A stretch of 64,000 nt of DNA. Origin: Polytrichum commune (taxonomy: Eukaryota; Streptophyta; Polytrichopsida; Polytrichales; Polytrichaceae). Position numbers and translations under genes: made by a program. The notes beneath the pieces are model-generated. The model was not told where the DNA came from. It worked only from the letters and a program-made list of their open reading frames with translations, and searched no databases. This document shows, one piece after another, positions 1 through 11,490 of the stretch (position 1 is the stretch's first letter; each line of letters begins with the position of its first letter). Where the stretch lies: positions 51,014,429-51,078,428 of the forward strand of contig OX485804.1 of the NCBI GenBank assembly GCA_950295325.1, read 5' to 3'.

Positions 1-56
1 AAGGTGGTAACAACATTAAACATAATCAAACACTGAATATCCTATTTAGTGTAGTG
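1..56. repeat. Dispersed repeat ending in TAGTGTAGTG (copy 1)
   Basis: The first 56 bases closely match 8824-8879, and both copies end at the same base with TTTAGTGTAGTG. A reverse-complement relative starts at 12857 with CACTACACTAAAT. The shared edge resembles the CACTA terminus of En/Spm-type DNA elements, but no transposase or opposite end is seen here. Family assignment is inference. Confidence 0.5.
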
Positions 57-136
57 AAAACATGACTAGTTTCTGTTTCTGAGGTGGTAGGCTAGATGAA
101 GAAGTTTGTGTGATCTAAGCAATGTTGAATCGATCA

Positions 137-526
137 TAAGGTAGGGGTGCCAATTTCCGTGCGGGTCCTAAAGTCGACCCCTAGGGTCGGAAGCACCTAT
201 CTAGGTGCTTTTACCTGGGTTTACAAAAGCACCTATCAAGGTGTTTTTACCGTTCACAACGCTGCCAGCATTTCATTGGCTACCAGCGGTCGGTTTTAGA
301 AATCCACCCTGTGGATATACCACATACCCTATGTGCGAGTGTTGGTCACTCTACAAGGTTTCCTCTAAAAATTTGTAGGAAATCATAGACATGCTGAAAA
401 TTTTTGATTTTTTCATAGTTGCTCTTGCACTAGCTTTGCGGAGCACTCAATTTTTTTTTTTAAATAGTTTCAGCATCCCAACTAGGCACATCTGAAATTT
501 GGACGGAAATTGGCACCGCTACCTTA
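137..526. mobile_element. Small TIR element (MITE), about 390 bp
   Basis: The ends form a near-perfect 24-bp inverted repeat: 137-160 begins TAAGGTAGGGGTGCC, and the reverse complement of 503-526 begins TAAGGTAGCGGTGCC, with one mismatch. A TA dinucleotide lies at both outer edges and would fit a TA target duplication. The interior carries a short palindrome at 192-211 and no coding capacity. The superfamily (Tc1/mariner-like versus other) cannot be decided from one copy. Confidence 0.7.
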
Positions 527-3500
527 TGTGTAATTCTATTACTTTGAGCCCATTGAAAGCATCGCATCCATCTTCTTTATTTTCCAACTGTCGCATCTTC
601 ATGGTTTTGTGGATGGGTACGGAAGAAGAATTCAAGAACTTTTGGTTTGGGACAAACGAAACTGGTCAAAAGTACCACTGTATGTAACTGAGGTGATAAA
701 TGAAAAAGCATGGCACCACAAACCTCTACTTCCTTTTATCACATTGATTTATCATCTCAGCCCTTAAGGGCTCAAGGCACCCAAATTGGATTGTCATTTA
801 GATTTCAACACTGGTTCATAACTCATTGTGTGGTTAATTAGGTCATAGTCCAAGTATGCCTTGTTGGTATTATCTAGGCTACACATATGTGAAGCCCTTG
901 ATCCAAATTGAATTATAGGTCACTGTATAACACAATTTTAGGTTGTAATCTCTGAATTGGGATTTTTGATTTCTTGTTTTTTGGACTTAAGATGAAATTA
1001 GTAGGATATAGTCAGATGAATTGTTGTTTAGAGGCAATTGTAGCGAAGCATAGGCACAAGGTAGAAGTTACAACCGTCTATCGGTGACAAGGATCCCAGG
1101 GAGTGTATTGTTCAAGTACTGTAAATATACACGTGCGTGCACAAACGGGGTATTATTTAGAACAAGCATGTACAAAATGTACGTACAAGAGACATATTGC
1201 TATTAAACAGGAAGTAGATATACGTGAGGTTGGATATAAGGCTATAGAAAAATATATGTAAAGTACAGGTTTACGCGTTTACGCGTTCAAGTCAAACCTG
1301 GACCAAGAATCATGTGTTTTTTCATCCACTAAGTAACGACCTTATTTGGAGTTGTGATCTCACATATCATATTATGGTAGAATTGGATACGGTTATTGCT
1401 TTGGCCAATTTGACGTATGATGTTGAAACAGACACGTACGAACTTCATCCAAGTGATGAAAAAGTCTTTAACGACTTTATAACTAAAAATCCATGATTTG
1501 ATATTATACATATAATAGGGCCATATTTTTGCATTTCCAAACAACTGTACACATGTTATATACAATTTCTGTATTTGTTTTTGGACCCTTGTGTACGTAT
1601 GGAAATGTATTTTGAAGCAATGAGATTTGTAAGTATATTGCTTGATTTTAGCAAAAATAAAATGTATACAGAGGTGATTTAATAAGGGGCATGCACGCAC
1701 GTGATTCTTGGTTTTAATGAATAGTGCACTCCTTGAGACAAGGATAAGAGACTATTGCGTGAGATAGCAAGGGAGGCCATTTTCAACAGGTAAAGTTGGC
1801 ATGTAGTTGAGTAGCAAGTAGAGAACCATTGACAAAGAGTGTTTTTTTTGGCCATAGTCAAGTAGATTGCGGCAGACTGTTGAGATTGATGTAGACCTTG
1901 CTACCACATGTGCTAGGGGAGCAATACATTTTTATGTTATGACATATTATGGACTATTGCCGCGTATAGGAGTGAATGTATGTTGATGCACTATATTTAA
2001 AACTTCAATGATTAAACATTGTGCTAGAAAGGAGAGATGGTAGTATGGACTTGTGTTGAGTGAAAAGAAAAATGGGTGAGCAAGAGTTAATGCTTAACTC
2101 TATGAAGGAAAGTCAGTGAAGTTATTTGAGCAAAGTAATGAAGGACCTTAAGAGACTGCAAGTTGATGGAACCATAAGATAGAGTAAGTGCACACGAATA
2201 GTGACAAATGATGAAGTTGTAATTTGAAATAGAATGAAGACAAAGAGTAAGAGCGGACACAGAGGAGGTAGTGAAGTCAAAAGTGCAAGGCACAATGAAC
2301 CAAGAGGGTTAGGTATGCCCACATATATCGGCAATGGCCTACTTGAATAATTTGAAAGAGATGGATAGAGTAAGATGAAGAGTGAGAAACACAAAGGCCG
2401 TAGTGACAATGTGGTAATGCTAGATAAGAGGAATGTATTCGATAGGGGGACAATCCAAGTAAAGGAGCTCTAAAACTACCATAGTAGTGATAGCCATAGA
2501 CCATTGCCCAATTATAATGTTGCATGAACATAGCAAAGTGGTCATAGTCAAGGAGACATCACCAAGAGCCTATGAAGAGGGAAGAACTTGGTAAACCAAT
2601 AGCCTGAAAGAGGTTACTAAGTGAAAGAGTTTGAGTAGAATAATAAGAAGGTTGTTAGGCAAGAGAAAAGAATCAGACTCATAATAAATGACCCAACACA
2701 TCAAAGTACAACAGTGGAAGAAGAGAAGTTTAGAGAACCTAGGGTTGTCGCTAGTCTAGGTTAAAAGGCTATAGCCCTAGAGCCAAAAGGTTGGTCTCAT
2801 ATTTATAATTGGATGTTATATTCGATTTACTAATGTTGCAATGAAGATTAGGCTAGTTGAAGCAAGAATTCATTTTTTTTGCAATGCAATATGGTTTACA
2901 ATTGATGACATTAAATGATTATTCAACTAAGGAAGAAGATACTAACCCAAATAGGATGAAATCCCATTGGAAGACTATGGCCACATGTGACAAAAACTAT
3001 TACCAATCAAAAGATTATTGCCCAAGCTAAAAGAACTTCATAGTTGATGTAAAAGTATGTCCTTCAATTTTTTAGGAGTCATCAAATAAAACAGACCCAC
3101 ACATAATTGGAAGATGCACAAACGACTCGGGTAGGTCACACTATAGGATTTTTATGCACCACATGCAGTGAAGGGGTATTTGTTTAAGGGTTATTTACTT
3201 CCAAGGCACGAATTAAAAGCTCCCTATAATTTACTTAATTCTCTAAAATGGCCTATTTGTTTGCACCCTATCATTACTTATATTGCCCATGTCATTGGGT
3301 TTTTTTTTAGTCTAAATTCTTGTTAATTAAAATTAATTAATTTTGCAAAAGTGGTGGGAAAAAGCATGGCAACAAAAAGGCATAAAGCATACATACCATT
3401 GCAAAAACAAAGTGCAAATACTTATCATACCGGTGAAAGACTTGTGATTACCAAAACAAATCTTAACTTGTGCAAAATATGTGTATCATTAACCACATTA

Positions 3501-4065
3501 TAGAAGAACAAGAGTGATACCATGATGCATATAATTCCAAAACCATGACTTGAATGATATCATAAAATTGCAAGTGCTGAAGAACAAAAGGATAATTAAG
3601 CATAATGCAATTTAGAATTTGCTTTAAAATCTGTAGTTTTACAGGCCATAGAACATAACCTTCATGCATCAAAAAAGAAGGCTTAGGGTGGAAACACAAC
3701 AAGAGTGAGAGTGTGTTCACAAATACAACACACACTCCTTAAAAGTTTGACCCAAACACAAAAACCACAAACATTGTAGCTATGCATAAGTCTTATGGTT
3801 CCCTACAAGTCTGTGCAGGTGGATTTAGGGTATTACAATTTACAAATTATAAATATTAACTTTTATTATTTAAAAAAATCCTATGTAACCATGTCCCATA
3901 CCTTAGTGTTCAATTGAAGATCAAAACCCTATATGGAACTTCACGGCCGCCCCTGATCCTAGAGCAACTACAAAGGAGATCCTAAACCAACTACAACAAG
4001 ACATACTTGTTGGACTTTGTTACCATAATCTTCAACAAGGAGGAGCTTCAACGAAAACTTGTAGG
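527..4065. other. Intergenic, nothing recognised
   Basis: Frames are short and overlap on both strands, with no domain, RNA gene or splice-supported coding run that I recognise. A weak inverted similarity (ACGTGCGTGCA near 1131 and near 1700) may mark the ends of an old element of about 570 bp, but it is too short to call. Confidence 0.5.
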
Positions 4066-4332
4066 AGGTAGAGCATCAGATTACTCGTAGTTAATAAAAA
4101 TATAATGAAAGAGGCATGAGAAAGAATAAGGTTAGAATAAGGCCACAATGGTAGTCCGAAGAGGGATAAGAGTTATCCAATATTGTTTGTATGAACCATT
4201 GAAAAGAAGAAAAGTGATAAAAGGCAAAGCAAGGAGAGCATGAGATCATCTCACTCCAAGCATTGTTCATATGCCTTTGTATAGGTGTTCATGCCTTGTG
4301 CAATCTTATCTCCTATTGATTCCAATAAAACT
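4066..4332 (+). repeat. Dispersed repeat R1, copy 1
   Basis: This stretch aligns with 10438-10700 in the same orientation. Shared blocks include ACTCCAAGCATTGTTCATAT and TTGTGCAATCTTATCT, followed by a TTCCAATAAA-like tail. The block order and the AATAAA-like end would suit the end of a retroelement, but neither copy has a coding region or a clear boundary, so the family is left open. Confidence 0.6.
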
Positions 4333-6267
4333 TACCGAAAGAAGAAACAAAACCCTAGGTGTTTTTTTTTACAAATGGCAATGCATGAAGATGACCAATA
4401 ATAAGCATTGCAAATTTCATCCATTTTTGGGCAAACGATGAGCCATTTTCCAACTATCCTTCATGAGACATGCGTACAAAATTCATTCTACTAAACATAC
4501 ATCCTAGCCTTATTTTTTAACCCCTATATTAATTTTACAAAAAAGGAATGGCCCACATTTTAAACCTATCTACCTTAGTTATAATGGAATTGTCTACTTT
4601 TAATGGACCCTTTGTAATTTGGAATTTTTTAATAAATTTAATGTCAAACGAATTTAATCCTTCCTATATTATGTCGCACGTCGTTTTTAAAATACACTAA
4701 GTGAACTACCCGCGACGAATGAACCCTAAGAGGGTGATTGTTGAGTAATGAACCTTGTGAAATGGAAATTTGGAAGAAAGAACCTTAGATTGTTATAGAA
4801 TGTTATAGAATTCCTTGAACCATTTTGGCACTAAGCCAATCTACCTTGAGATTTAGTAACCTAGGTTGTGTGTTGTTTTGTTTTAACCCATAGCAAAAAT
4901 ATACACCATAGCCACCAACCTCATATTGCCCAAGAATCCAAATTGATCAAAGGCTAACACGTGGGTTTGTCCACTTGCCTAATAAAGGACACATGAACTA
5001 GAAAAAAATTGGCAAGGTAAAATGGGGCCCATGATCAACCCCTATACCATACGGTCTTCTATTCTTCCCACCATGCATATTTTGGTAGTGTTTTGGTGCC
5101 AACAACCATAACATTGACAAGGGCCTACAAATTCAGCCACAATCAAAGATGCCATGATGAGAGTGCCAATGATTATACATGCCAATACTTCACAATATCA
5201 GTACTCCAAATCCAATGGGTTTGCCATTTGACCAATCATTCTCGTTAGCATTTGAATTGTTAATTGTGTAGTTGTATTCTATCCCCTTGCGTTGATTACA
5301 TCCAACCTCACATAACTCATATGTGCCACCAAGAATTTGGGAACAAAATTGGTTGTGGGGCCGAAATGTTGTCATGAGAACATGAAAATAATGGACACCT
5401 AGCACTGAATAAACACCCATTGAGAGCGTATCTACGAACAATTGTGGCTACAAGGAAGCATTCAAACTACCATCAAGTAAGAGTAACCTCAACTCAACAA
5501 CCTCTAAGGATTTGAGTGCAACTTTGTTTTTTCATGTTTGGTTTTGTGGGTGATAATTATAAACTTGACCAGGACCTGACCCCACTAATTGTTTGCTTGC
5601 AGGTATATGCAATGTACCACAATCAACTCGAAGTCAATATCCAAGAGGAGACAATGACCATCTTGGATGAGTCAAGGTTGCACATGTTAGACACGTGATA
5701 AGAATTATGATGGTTATGGATTAGGGTGCACACACATCGACAATGTTCAATGGTGGGGCTTCAAGGAACCTAACCTAGAAGTATGGCTTAAAGGCACTCA
5801 CATGTTCCCTGGGCATTGAGCTCTAAGCATGCCAATGCATGCTCAAAGTTTTGTCACGTTGTAGACACTAGAAGGAAACAAGGTCCTTTTCCACACAAAA
5901 AGGACACTAATCTAACACTTTTAAGTGACCAACACACATGTTGTTAAGGTTGCAGCTACTGTGGAGAAGGTGTCATCTTGGACTAGTCTTATTTTTCAGC
6001 AAATGGGATGTCAGAATTGTGTCGTGGTTTTAACAAGTACGGACTTTCACCTCGGCGGTAATTTCTTGATTATGGGTAATATTCTGATCAACAAGTTTTG
6101 TCACATTCTAGAGAGTGTTTTTTTGCACCATCACCGTCAATTGAAGAGATTGCCAATGTTGAGACCCCCCTTGTACATATCTTCTCGATGGTGATGACAA
6201 TGAATGCGAAGACGTACAAGGTGAGTAGTGGCTCAAGTAGCAAGCAACCATTATGTGAACTTGAGCT
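4333..6267. other. Intergenic, nothing recognised
   Basis: No host gene, RNA gene or clear element end is seen. Short frames near 5190-5441 (-) and 5925-6194 (+) match nothing I recognise. The latter lies directly upstream of the piggyBac-like relic and could be its decayed 5' part. Confidence 0.4.
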
Positions 6268-7693
6268 TTGCTAAAACGATGTACATGGTATACTTTCATG
6301 GCAATCAAACAAAACCACAACGTACATGTACATGTAGGACTATGTGAGCTTAATTTGAGGCAAAAACCGCCCGATGCCATTGAACATGAGCATTTGGATG
6401 TTGAAGGAGACACCTCCTTGAACTATGAAGATATTGCAATGTTCTCAAATAAAGAGCTTTACAATGATGTGGAGAACAATGTTAAAGAGGTGGACAATGA
6501 AGTGGAGTTAGAGGTCCATGATGGGGAAGATACGACAAAGAAGTTGAAGATTCCACTATCAATTTTGTTTGGGGCCAAAAGCATTCCACATACAAACCAA
6601 AGTGCGAAGAACTTCCGTGGGCCCACACTTGGAGTTGCCAAGACTTTCAACAAGACGCCAAGTGTGAAGGGGTTATTTTCCATATTTGGGACCAATTTCT
6701 CTTTTGAAGAAAATAGCTATAGAGTCCAATATGAATGTGGGCGGAGTGGATGATGGTATGCATGCCATACATCAACATGACACCAAAGGGCTCCAATTGG
6801 TTCCCACTTGAAATCCAAGAGTTCAAGGTGTATTTGGGATGCACATACTTATGGGGCTGGAATCATATACCATCATATACGTACTAAAGGTAGGCTAGAC
6901 AATAGACTCATGTATTTTGACTAAGCTTTTCATTTTTTTATATGATAAATGCCTCCACTACATACACAAAGATATATATCCTGAAATAATTAAAAGCATC
7001 TATTAGATATACGACCCACTTTCAAATTCCAATGACAAAATTGTTGAACATTATTTCATTTATAGGATGTAACTCATGATAATATGATGCTATTTGGATG
7101 GATGACTCAAATTGGATGAAACTATCACATACAATATCAATTATTTTCTAGCCTTAAGGGCCCCTCAAAATACTTAATAACCTTGTTTAATTATATACAC
7201 TAGAGGAAAACAATATTTCTCGCTTATGTTGGCAGTTCATCTTTTTGAACTGCCCACAGATTGCAAAGACTATGTATAGTGAAACACAATTTGTGGTGCT
7301 TCCACTTGACCAAAGATGAGTGTGAAGTTTTTTGTTTTTTATATTAAAATGCAACGATTATGACAAAGTTCATAAAGTGAGATGATTACTTGATGACATA
7401 AGTGTGATATGTCAATGTCAATGTAATTTATATGGAAAAATAACAGTGAATGAAACGATGGTCCAATAAGGCAATTTATTGCATAGTAAGACAATATGTA
7501 TATATCCACCAAACCAAGCAAATAGGGTTTGAATACATGGGCACTTCTGTGGATGCAGAAACTCACTTTGTCTATCAAAAAATAATATATATTATGGGAA
7601 GAATAAGGGTCATAATATTATTAAGCAGTGTGTGTTCGTCCATGTGGATCCCGAGAATATAACCATGGGATGCCGCAACTAAATATAACCATG

Positions 7694-7883
7694 GTATGCC
7701 GGTAGTGAAAACCAAAATTAAAGGAGAGCCTGAAGTTGGCGAGGAAGGTGCTTGAAAGTTGTCAAGCAAATGACTGAATATAACCATGGTATAACTTTAA
7801 TATATGCCGGTAGTGAAAGCCAAGATTAAAGGAGAGCCTGAAGTTGACTAGAAAGGTGCTTGAAAGTTGTGAAGCAAATGGTC
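7694..7883 (+). repeat. 110-bp tandem duplication inside the piggyBac relic
   Basis: 7694-7772 and 7804-7883 are about 90% identical, with a 110-base period. Both contain AAAGGAGAGCCTGAAGTTG and GGTGCTTGAAAGTTGT. The second copy runs into the VVKQMVKGL segment of the transposase, so the duplicated unit is transposase-derived. A shorter repeated block, ATATAACCATGG, lies just before each copy. Confidence 0.8.
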
Positions 7884-8610
7884 AAGGGTTTAGAGAATCT
7901 TGGTCACATAGTTGTTATGAACAACTTTTTCACTTCAAATCCATTATTGATGGAGTTGTTGTTTGTTGGAATATATGGCACAGAAACAGTTAGATCCAAT
8001 AAGACCAGGTTGCCTAAACTAATGAGGCATAAAAATGAATCAAGGATCCTCAAGGGACTTCAGTGGGGAGGTTGCATGAGTCATGCTCTATAGTAATGTG
8101 GATAGATAAAAAAAAATCCGTGTTGATGTTATCAACTCAAATGAAACCTTTACCTAAGGGGCGGTTTACACTATGGACCATGAAGTTGGACCAGGGCTCT
8201 GCAAGGCAGCTGATTGGCTCTTGAAGTTGTCCCGGGACAACTTCGGTTTACACTAAGGAAAAAATGGCAGAGGGACCATGGAGGTTGAGGTCCCCAAAAT
8301 ATAATTTTTAAGGCCTAATAAATGCACTGACATGGTCCAACGGGTTTTGCGTTGAGAGAGGCAAGAGAGGTGGTCTGGTAGGAAAAGGCAAGGGCCCATG
8401 TCAGAGAAATGCCATTTCAAGAATGTCTTAATGAATCTACCTTTTATGTGCCTTAATTATATTATAGCCCACAAGACATACCAGCACTATCTTGCCCTAC
8501 CCTTTAAACCCGCTTACACGTGTTTCATCAAACAACGCGGGACATCTAGAACTCAAGAATTCAAGTGCAGATTTGTTTTTTTGGTCTACCAGCTGCAATG
8601 TTTGGAATTT

Positions 8611-8682
8611 GGAGGCTTGTAATATACCGTTGGAAAGGTCTTGAAAATACCTTTCCAACGGTATATTACACGCCCCAAAATG
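8611..8682. repeat. Strong hairpin, 21-bp perfect arms
   Basis: TGTAATATACCGTTGGAAAG and the bases after it on the left arm are matched exactly by the right arm across a 9-base loop. Weaker pairing extends the arms to about 33 bp. The hairpin lies within the 1.2-kb MITE. It could be a small nested foldback element or simply secondary structure of the MITE. Confidence 0.75.
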
Positions 8683-8823
8683 TTTAAAAAATACAGTTGC
8701 AAAAGAGTAAAGAAAAATACATAGTCGTTTAGTGATTGTAGATCAGGGTGGTCAAAAGAAGCGCAATGGGAAATCTTCTAACATTAATTATCAAAGAATT
8801 GAAATTTAGTGTTGAGCAAGGTT

Positions 8824-8879
8824 GGGTGGTAACAACATTAGATATAATCAAACACTAAATATCCTATTTAGTGTAGTGA
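8824..8879. repeat. Dispersed repeat ending in TAGTGTAGTG (copy 2)
   Basis: Matches positions 1-56 and shares the same right edge. Upstream bases to about 8800 (TTGAGCAAGGTTGGG region) also match, in reverse, the stretch following 12857. It sits inside the larger TAA-flanked MITE, so it either belongs to it or was inserted into it. Confidence 0.5.
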
Positions 8880-9453
8880 AACACAAGGTACATGTCACAT
8901 GTACAATTGAAACGCTCATTTTCTTTTTGTAAAAATTGTTGTGAGAAGATTTGCAAGCCACATCTTCGACACATTTAACAAGAAGTGAAGATAGTTGAAG
9001 CCTAAGAGATGACAAGAGAATGATCAAACTTTAAGGCGAAAAGAAGAAAAAACTAATTGACAAGATAAGTGAAGGCATGTGCAGGCAAGTGAAGGCAAAT
9101 TGAAGTCAACAAAATGGTCAAACTTCATTTTTCCCCAAAACTGCCCTTTTTGGGCTTATATTAAAAAAATCAGCACATCCACTTCTTGCCGCATGGTCAT
9201 TCTTTATGGTCCACATTCGGTTTACACCTAGTGAAGGGCCCATGAACCATGAAAACTAATATTTTAGTAACTCGGACCATGGAAGTCATCCCATGAAGTC
9301 GTCCCACGCAAAATAGGCCTCTTACGTGGGACGACTTCATGGTCCATAGTGTAAACCACCCCTAAAGAGGGCGAGAAAGTCTATGTGGAAATGAGAGTAG
9401 AAGAAAAACTAACGCTCATTGATTCTACTCCCGTACATGTAAAATAACGAAAG

Positions 9454-9687
9454 GGGGTTCTTAAATCAACAACCCACTGGTTAAAACAACCATAATCAAT
9501 ATGTAAGGTGTTGACTATGTTCTGAATTGTCATCCAAGTTGGCCAAGTTTGTTGATTCTAACATTGAGCTTACATCGTGCTCCTCTTTATATGTGCGATG
9601 AGAAATCAAATTTTGACAGGTCATGTGACAAAGCAACACGTCCCTATGGTTGTTTTAACAAACTACATGGTCGATTTAACAATTCAC
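9454..9687. mobile_element. Small TIR element, possibly MULE-type, nested in piggyBac relic
   Basis: Imperfect 38-bp inverted ends share GTTAAAACAACCATA exactly (about 9479-9493 and 9648-9662), with TTAAATC near both tips. The flanks TAACGAAAG (9445-9453) and TAACAAAAA (9688-9696) could be a decayed 9-bp target duplication, which is the Mutator length. The position between the STPVH and DVADQ transposase blocks, which are normally close together, supports an insertion. Confidence 0.6.
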
Positions 9688-10437
9688 TAACAAAAATACT
9701 TATGAAGATGTGATGTGGCGGACCAACTTGTGGGTCAATATTTGGTACAAGTTAGAATCCACGAGTGGTGGCACTGTCTGTTCTTTTGGTTGCTAGACGT
9801 AAACATTGTGAGCATGTGGCGGATGCCTGAAAAATTATGCAAGAAGAATGCGGGATTCCTTATACTCGCTTGGAGTTTATATCAAGGTTACGTAAAGAGT
9901 TGATTGGAAGATGTAAATCTAGGAAGAATTTTTTCTCTGATTATGCTCCCAACCAATGGTTCTTTTTGACGGGTCCACCTTCATTTCATTTTATGGGTTA
10001 CTTTTTTTTGCCTTTCAATGTGATGGACAACATCAAAACTACCTTTCAAATGATGGGTTGAGAAAATATTAAATTTCCACACAAAATTGAAGATCAAATT
10101 ATGTTCTTTCAAATAGAAATGTACAAAAGTTTGAACTTCTTACAATATTTAGTCCAAACTAAGAACTCTTTGATTCTCATGTTGTGCCATAACTCACCTA
10201 CTGCCCTCTTATTCATATTCTCCACCTCTATATCGCATAATGACATTCACATCATAGCACCCAAAATGTCCAACTTCACCGAAGCTTGCGAATGGCTCTT
10301 GGTAGCATTTTGTTTTGAAAATCCCCTTTCACAAATTACAATACTTGAGGGTTATGACAATTATTTCTTTTGCCAAAGTTTCATGAGATGTGGCCAATTG
10401 GTATATATATACCACTTGTTGTTGCCCCCACTATTGA

Positions 10438-10700
10438 AGGTGAAGCATAAGGTTGCTCGTAGTCATAGAAATATAATATTAGAAGTAATAAGGTTCTAAT
10501 AAGCCTACAAGGCTGGTCCGTAGTGGGAGAGGAGTTATCCCACATTGTTTGTAGCAACCGAGATGACCATGAGCAATAAAGGGTAAGGCAAGGGGTGGAG
10601 GAAACCATCTCACTCCAAGCATTGTTCATATGCCTTTATGTATGTGTAACTTGCTTGTGCAATCTTATCTTTAGTCCTATTGAGTTCCAATATCCACAAA
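10438..10700 (+). repeat. Dispersed repeat R1, copy 2
   Basis: Second copy of the repeat at 4066-4332. It shares the GAGTTATCC...ATTGTTTGTA region and the ACTCCAAGCATTGTTCATAT block. Copies differ by substitutions and small gaps, so the duplication is old. Confidence 0.6.
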
Positions 10701-11190
10701 TTTGCCATGCCTCATACAATAAGTTGTTTTCACATTCATGCCTCAAAATTTCTACAAATTCAAGCAACTTAGCTATCCACAACTGCTTGCACATACATAG
10801 CTTCCATCGTCTTGCACTCTTCTGATGTATCCTCCCAATCAAAAATCCATCCATGATGCATAGGATGATATGTGCCCTCAACATCATCATTTGCCCTCCA
10901 TCTTAACATACCATCCACCCAAGCTTGAGACAAAAATGGACCCAAGTTCTTGGTTGATCATCCAAAATTAGGTCCATTGCCACATTAAAAATGTCTTCTC
11001 AAAATAGAAATTGATGAATCCAAAGTGGATCCAATTGCTAAAATATCAACCAAGTCATATTGAAATATTTTATTTTATTTATTTGGTTTCGCCAACACAT
11101 CCACCACAAAATGAAGCATAAATTAAAACTAGAAGGTTGTAGCATGATAGTACCAATAGGCATTCTCCACTTGGAAAGCATCCAATATTG
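10701..11190. other. Intergenic, nothing recognised
   Basis: A+T-rich sequence with no supported gene, RNA or element boundary. Confidence 0.4.
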
Positions 11191-11194
11191 AAGT

Positions 11195-11490
11195 GCAAGA
11201 CTTCAGGAAAAACCCTAATTCAATAAAGAAAAATCAAAAGATCACCTCACACCAAATTATCAATGCACAGGGAGAATCAACCATTGGTTCCAAATAAATT
11301 GGTTGAGTTTGAGGAAAAACCAGTTGAAGTTTAAGATTTCAAGGAAAGCCCAAAATTTAGTAAATAAAAACCAAAAGATCACCTCACACCAAATTGTCAA
11401 TGCACAGGGAGAACCAACCGCTAGTTACAAGTAAACTAGTTGAAGTTTAAAACTTCAAGAAGAACCAAAAATTCAATAATTTTATGTTAG
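11195..11490. repeat. Tandem repeat, about 131-bp unit, 2.2 copies
   Basis: Two adjacent units (about 11200-11330 and 11331-11455), plus the start of a third, share GATCACCTCACACCAAATT and TCAATGCACAGGGAGAA. A diverged relative with CAGTTGAAGTT and AATTTAATAAAGGAAAA blocks occurs at 13740-13860, so the unit belongs to a dispersed family. Confidence 0.75.

Larger units (their letters stand above)
8158..9362. mobile_element. PIF/Harbinger-like MITE, 1.2 kb, nested in piggyBac relic
   Basis: The termini are inverted repeats of about 30 bp: 8158 begins GGGGCGGTTTACACTATGG, and the reverse complement of the right end begins GGGGTGGTTTACACTATGG. Both flanks carry the trinucleotide TAA (8155-8157 and 9363-9365), the target duplication typical of PIF/Harbinger elements. 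There is no transposase frame inside. The element holds a strong hairpin at 8613-8680 and the CACTA-edged repeat at 8824-8879. The transposase-like reading (MLSTQMKPLPK, then EGEKVYVEMRVEEK) is in the same frame on the two sides of the insertion, which supports precise insertion with a 3-bp duplication. Confidence 0.85.
6268..9980 (+). pseudogene. piggyBac-like transposase relic, interrupted by two MITEs
   Basis: Pieces of a piggyBac-type (DDE_Tnp_1_7) transposase occur in the expected order. 6268-6750 is an acidic N-terminal part. 6753-6887 contains EFKVYLGC and HIPSY, like the family's Elk-flg..GI..lPs block. Near 7440-7580, VNETMV and VDAET match the IDEsMV and cDaeTGY blocks. 7860-8150 holds NNFFTS, GIYGTETVRSNKTRLPK and VLMLST, matching the DNFFTS, GTvR.Nr..LPK and llST signatures. 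9700-9905 has CDVADQLVGQY, EWWHCLFFWLLD and NIV, matching the VD.aDQ...Y...RRs.KWW..lFf.llD block. 9837-9960 reads TRLEFISRLRKELIG, the usual tail. The pieces sit in different frames with several stops, so it is dead. Family matches are from memory of conserved motifs, not a search. Confidence 0.82.

Noticed and set aside
1130-1702. Possible TIR element with ACGTGCGTGCA ends
   Set aside because: The inverted similarity is about 11 bases plus scattered matches, with no consistent flanking duplication.
6459-6695. Minus-strand frame overlapping the piggyBac N-terminal part
   Set aside because: A shadow of the plus-strand transposase reading, with no domain of its own.
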